Positions 63,703-64,000 of a stretch of DNA of 64,000 nucleotides are shown piece by piece. Below the pieces are notes generated by a model that was not told the DNA's origin, made no database searches, and saw nothing but the letters and a program-made list of their open reading frames with translations. Position 1 is the first letter of the stretch; every line of letters starts with the position of its first letter. Source of the stretch: an uncultured Opitutales bacterium (GTDB lineage Bacteria; Verrucomicrobiota; Verrucomicrobiia; Opitutales; Intestinicryptomonadaceae); the NCBI GenBank assembly GCA_944390805.1, contig CALXQW010000037.1, forward strand, positions 34,422 to 98,421, written 5' to 3'. The position numbers and the translations under genes are program-made.

Positions 63703-64000
63703 TTATTTTCTTTTGCGCATATATGCCGCAACAAGCGCAAGTATTCCAAATATCGCTGCATATGTCGACGGCTCTGGGATTATTGTGGCATAAACGGTAT
63801 TGTCCCTTACATCAAATGTCGCCGACCAGCTATCTCCCATATTGCTGAAACTCGCACTAAAGTCTTCTGTGGTGAAATCTGTGGAGTCAAACGTTATCAA
63901 CGCAAATTCTTTGCCGGCAACATCTCCACTTGTTATCGTAAACTCAAAATTGTAAAAACCTTCAACATCAGAGGTGTCTTTCGCCAACGCCCCACTCAAT
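63703..64000 (-). CDS. PEP-CTERM sorted exported protein, 5' part outside the window
   Basis: Only the last 98 codons are in the window; the frame is open at the right edge. The end has the PEP-CTERM sorting signal: IIPEPSTYAAIFGILALVAAYMRKRK, that is PEP, one transmembrane helix and a basic tail, recognised in other bacteria by an exosortase (EpsH/XrtA-type). The preceding part is beta-rich and Thr/Phe-rich (EFALITFDSTDFTTEDF). This is strong evidence of a PEP-CTERM/exosortase system elsewhere in the genome. The mature function is unknown. Confidence 0.88.
   Translation of the reverse strand, partial: LSGALAKDTSDVEGFYNFEFTITSGDVAGKEFALITFDSTDFTTEDFSASFSNMGDSWSATFDVRDNTVYATIIPEPSTYAAIFGILALVAAYMRKRK

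Noticed and set aside
1..64000. tRNA, 16S/23S rRNA, insertion sequences, integrases
   Set aside because: Looked for typical arms, transposase motifs and flanking repeats by eye; none was convincing.

Overview
The window looks like chromosome of a gut- or polymer-degrading member of the Verrucomicrobiota, probably class Opitutia. This is an inference. It rests on a PEP-CTERM protein at the right edge, many secreted carbohydrate-active enzymes (GH2, GH16, GH43, CE7, a sulfatase, a DUF1080 hydrolase), the MEP isoprenoid pathway, a quinone-type succinate dehydrogenase and moderately AT-rich DNA. No tRNA, 16S/23S rRNA, CRISPR array or intact insertion sequence was seen. One RNA gene, the small SRP RNA, is clear.

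Layout. 1-2 kb: envelope genes (lipoprotein, M23 peptidase, small membrane protein). 2-12.6 kb: central metabolism (eno, purH, purC, icd, ppgK) mixed with a LysM/TPR lipoprotein, a CE7 esterase, an SMR pump and a C-GCAxxG-C-C protein. 12.8-21.3 kb: a Tat-exported TIM-barrel protein, the SRP RNA, then a tight operon uppS-cdsA-dxr-rseP-ispG joining isoprenoid synthesis to lipid and envelope functions. 21.4-28.9 kb: accessory genes, with a sulfatase cut by a nonsense codon, a 21-repeat Sel1 protein whose signal peptide is out of frame by one T, and a GH43. 29-33.5 kb: carB-carA, in which CarA has lost the catalytic Cys and His of its glutaminase site. 33.6-36.7 kb: a three-gene set (retropepsin-like protease, 7TM/inactive transglutaminase, RimK-like ATP-grasp). 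37-38 kb: a secreted SagB-type nitroreductase.

37.8-48.9 kb holds the strongest candidate for an undescribed system. It is a minus-strand run of about 14 closely packed genes, nearly all secreted or membrane-bound. It begins with a 54-residue exported Cys-containing peptide and a YD-repeat (RHS-like) protein. It continues with an exported Cys-rich protein carrying a double-glycine (LLGG) site, an exported C39-like cysteine peptidase, a DUF1573 protein, two exported alpha/beta hydrolases, an O-antigen-ligase-like membrane protein, and a rhodanese plus MauE redox pair. My reading is an envelope maturation system for Cys-rich exported proteins, with LLGG cleaved outside the cytoplasm. 49-52.4 kb beside it is a decaying zone: frameshifted paralogous genes and an RHS tail cut by loss of one AT unit, followed by an immunity-like gene.

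52.7-58.9 kb returns to polysaccharide use (beta-propeller protein, GH16 with an inserted discoidin-like domain, purple-acid-phosphatase-like enzyme, GH2, a hydrolase remnant). 59-63.5 kb has an exported rhodanese-like protein without its cysteine, then sdhCAB. The window ends in a truncated PEP-CTERM protein.

Functions come from recognised motifs and family knowledge only; no database search was possible.
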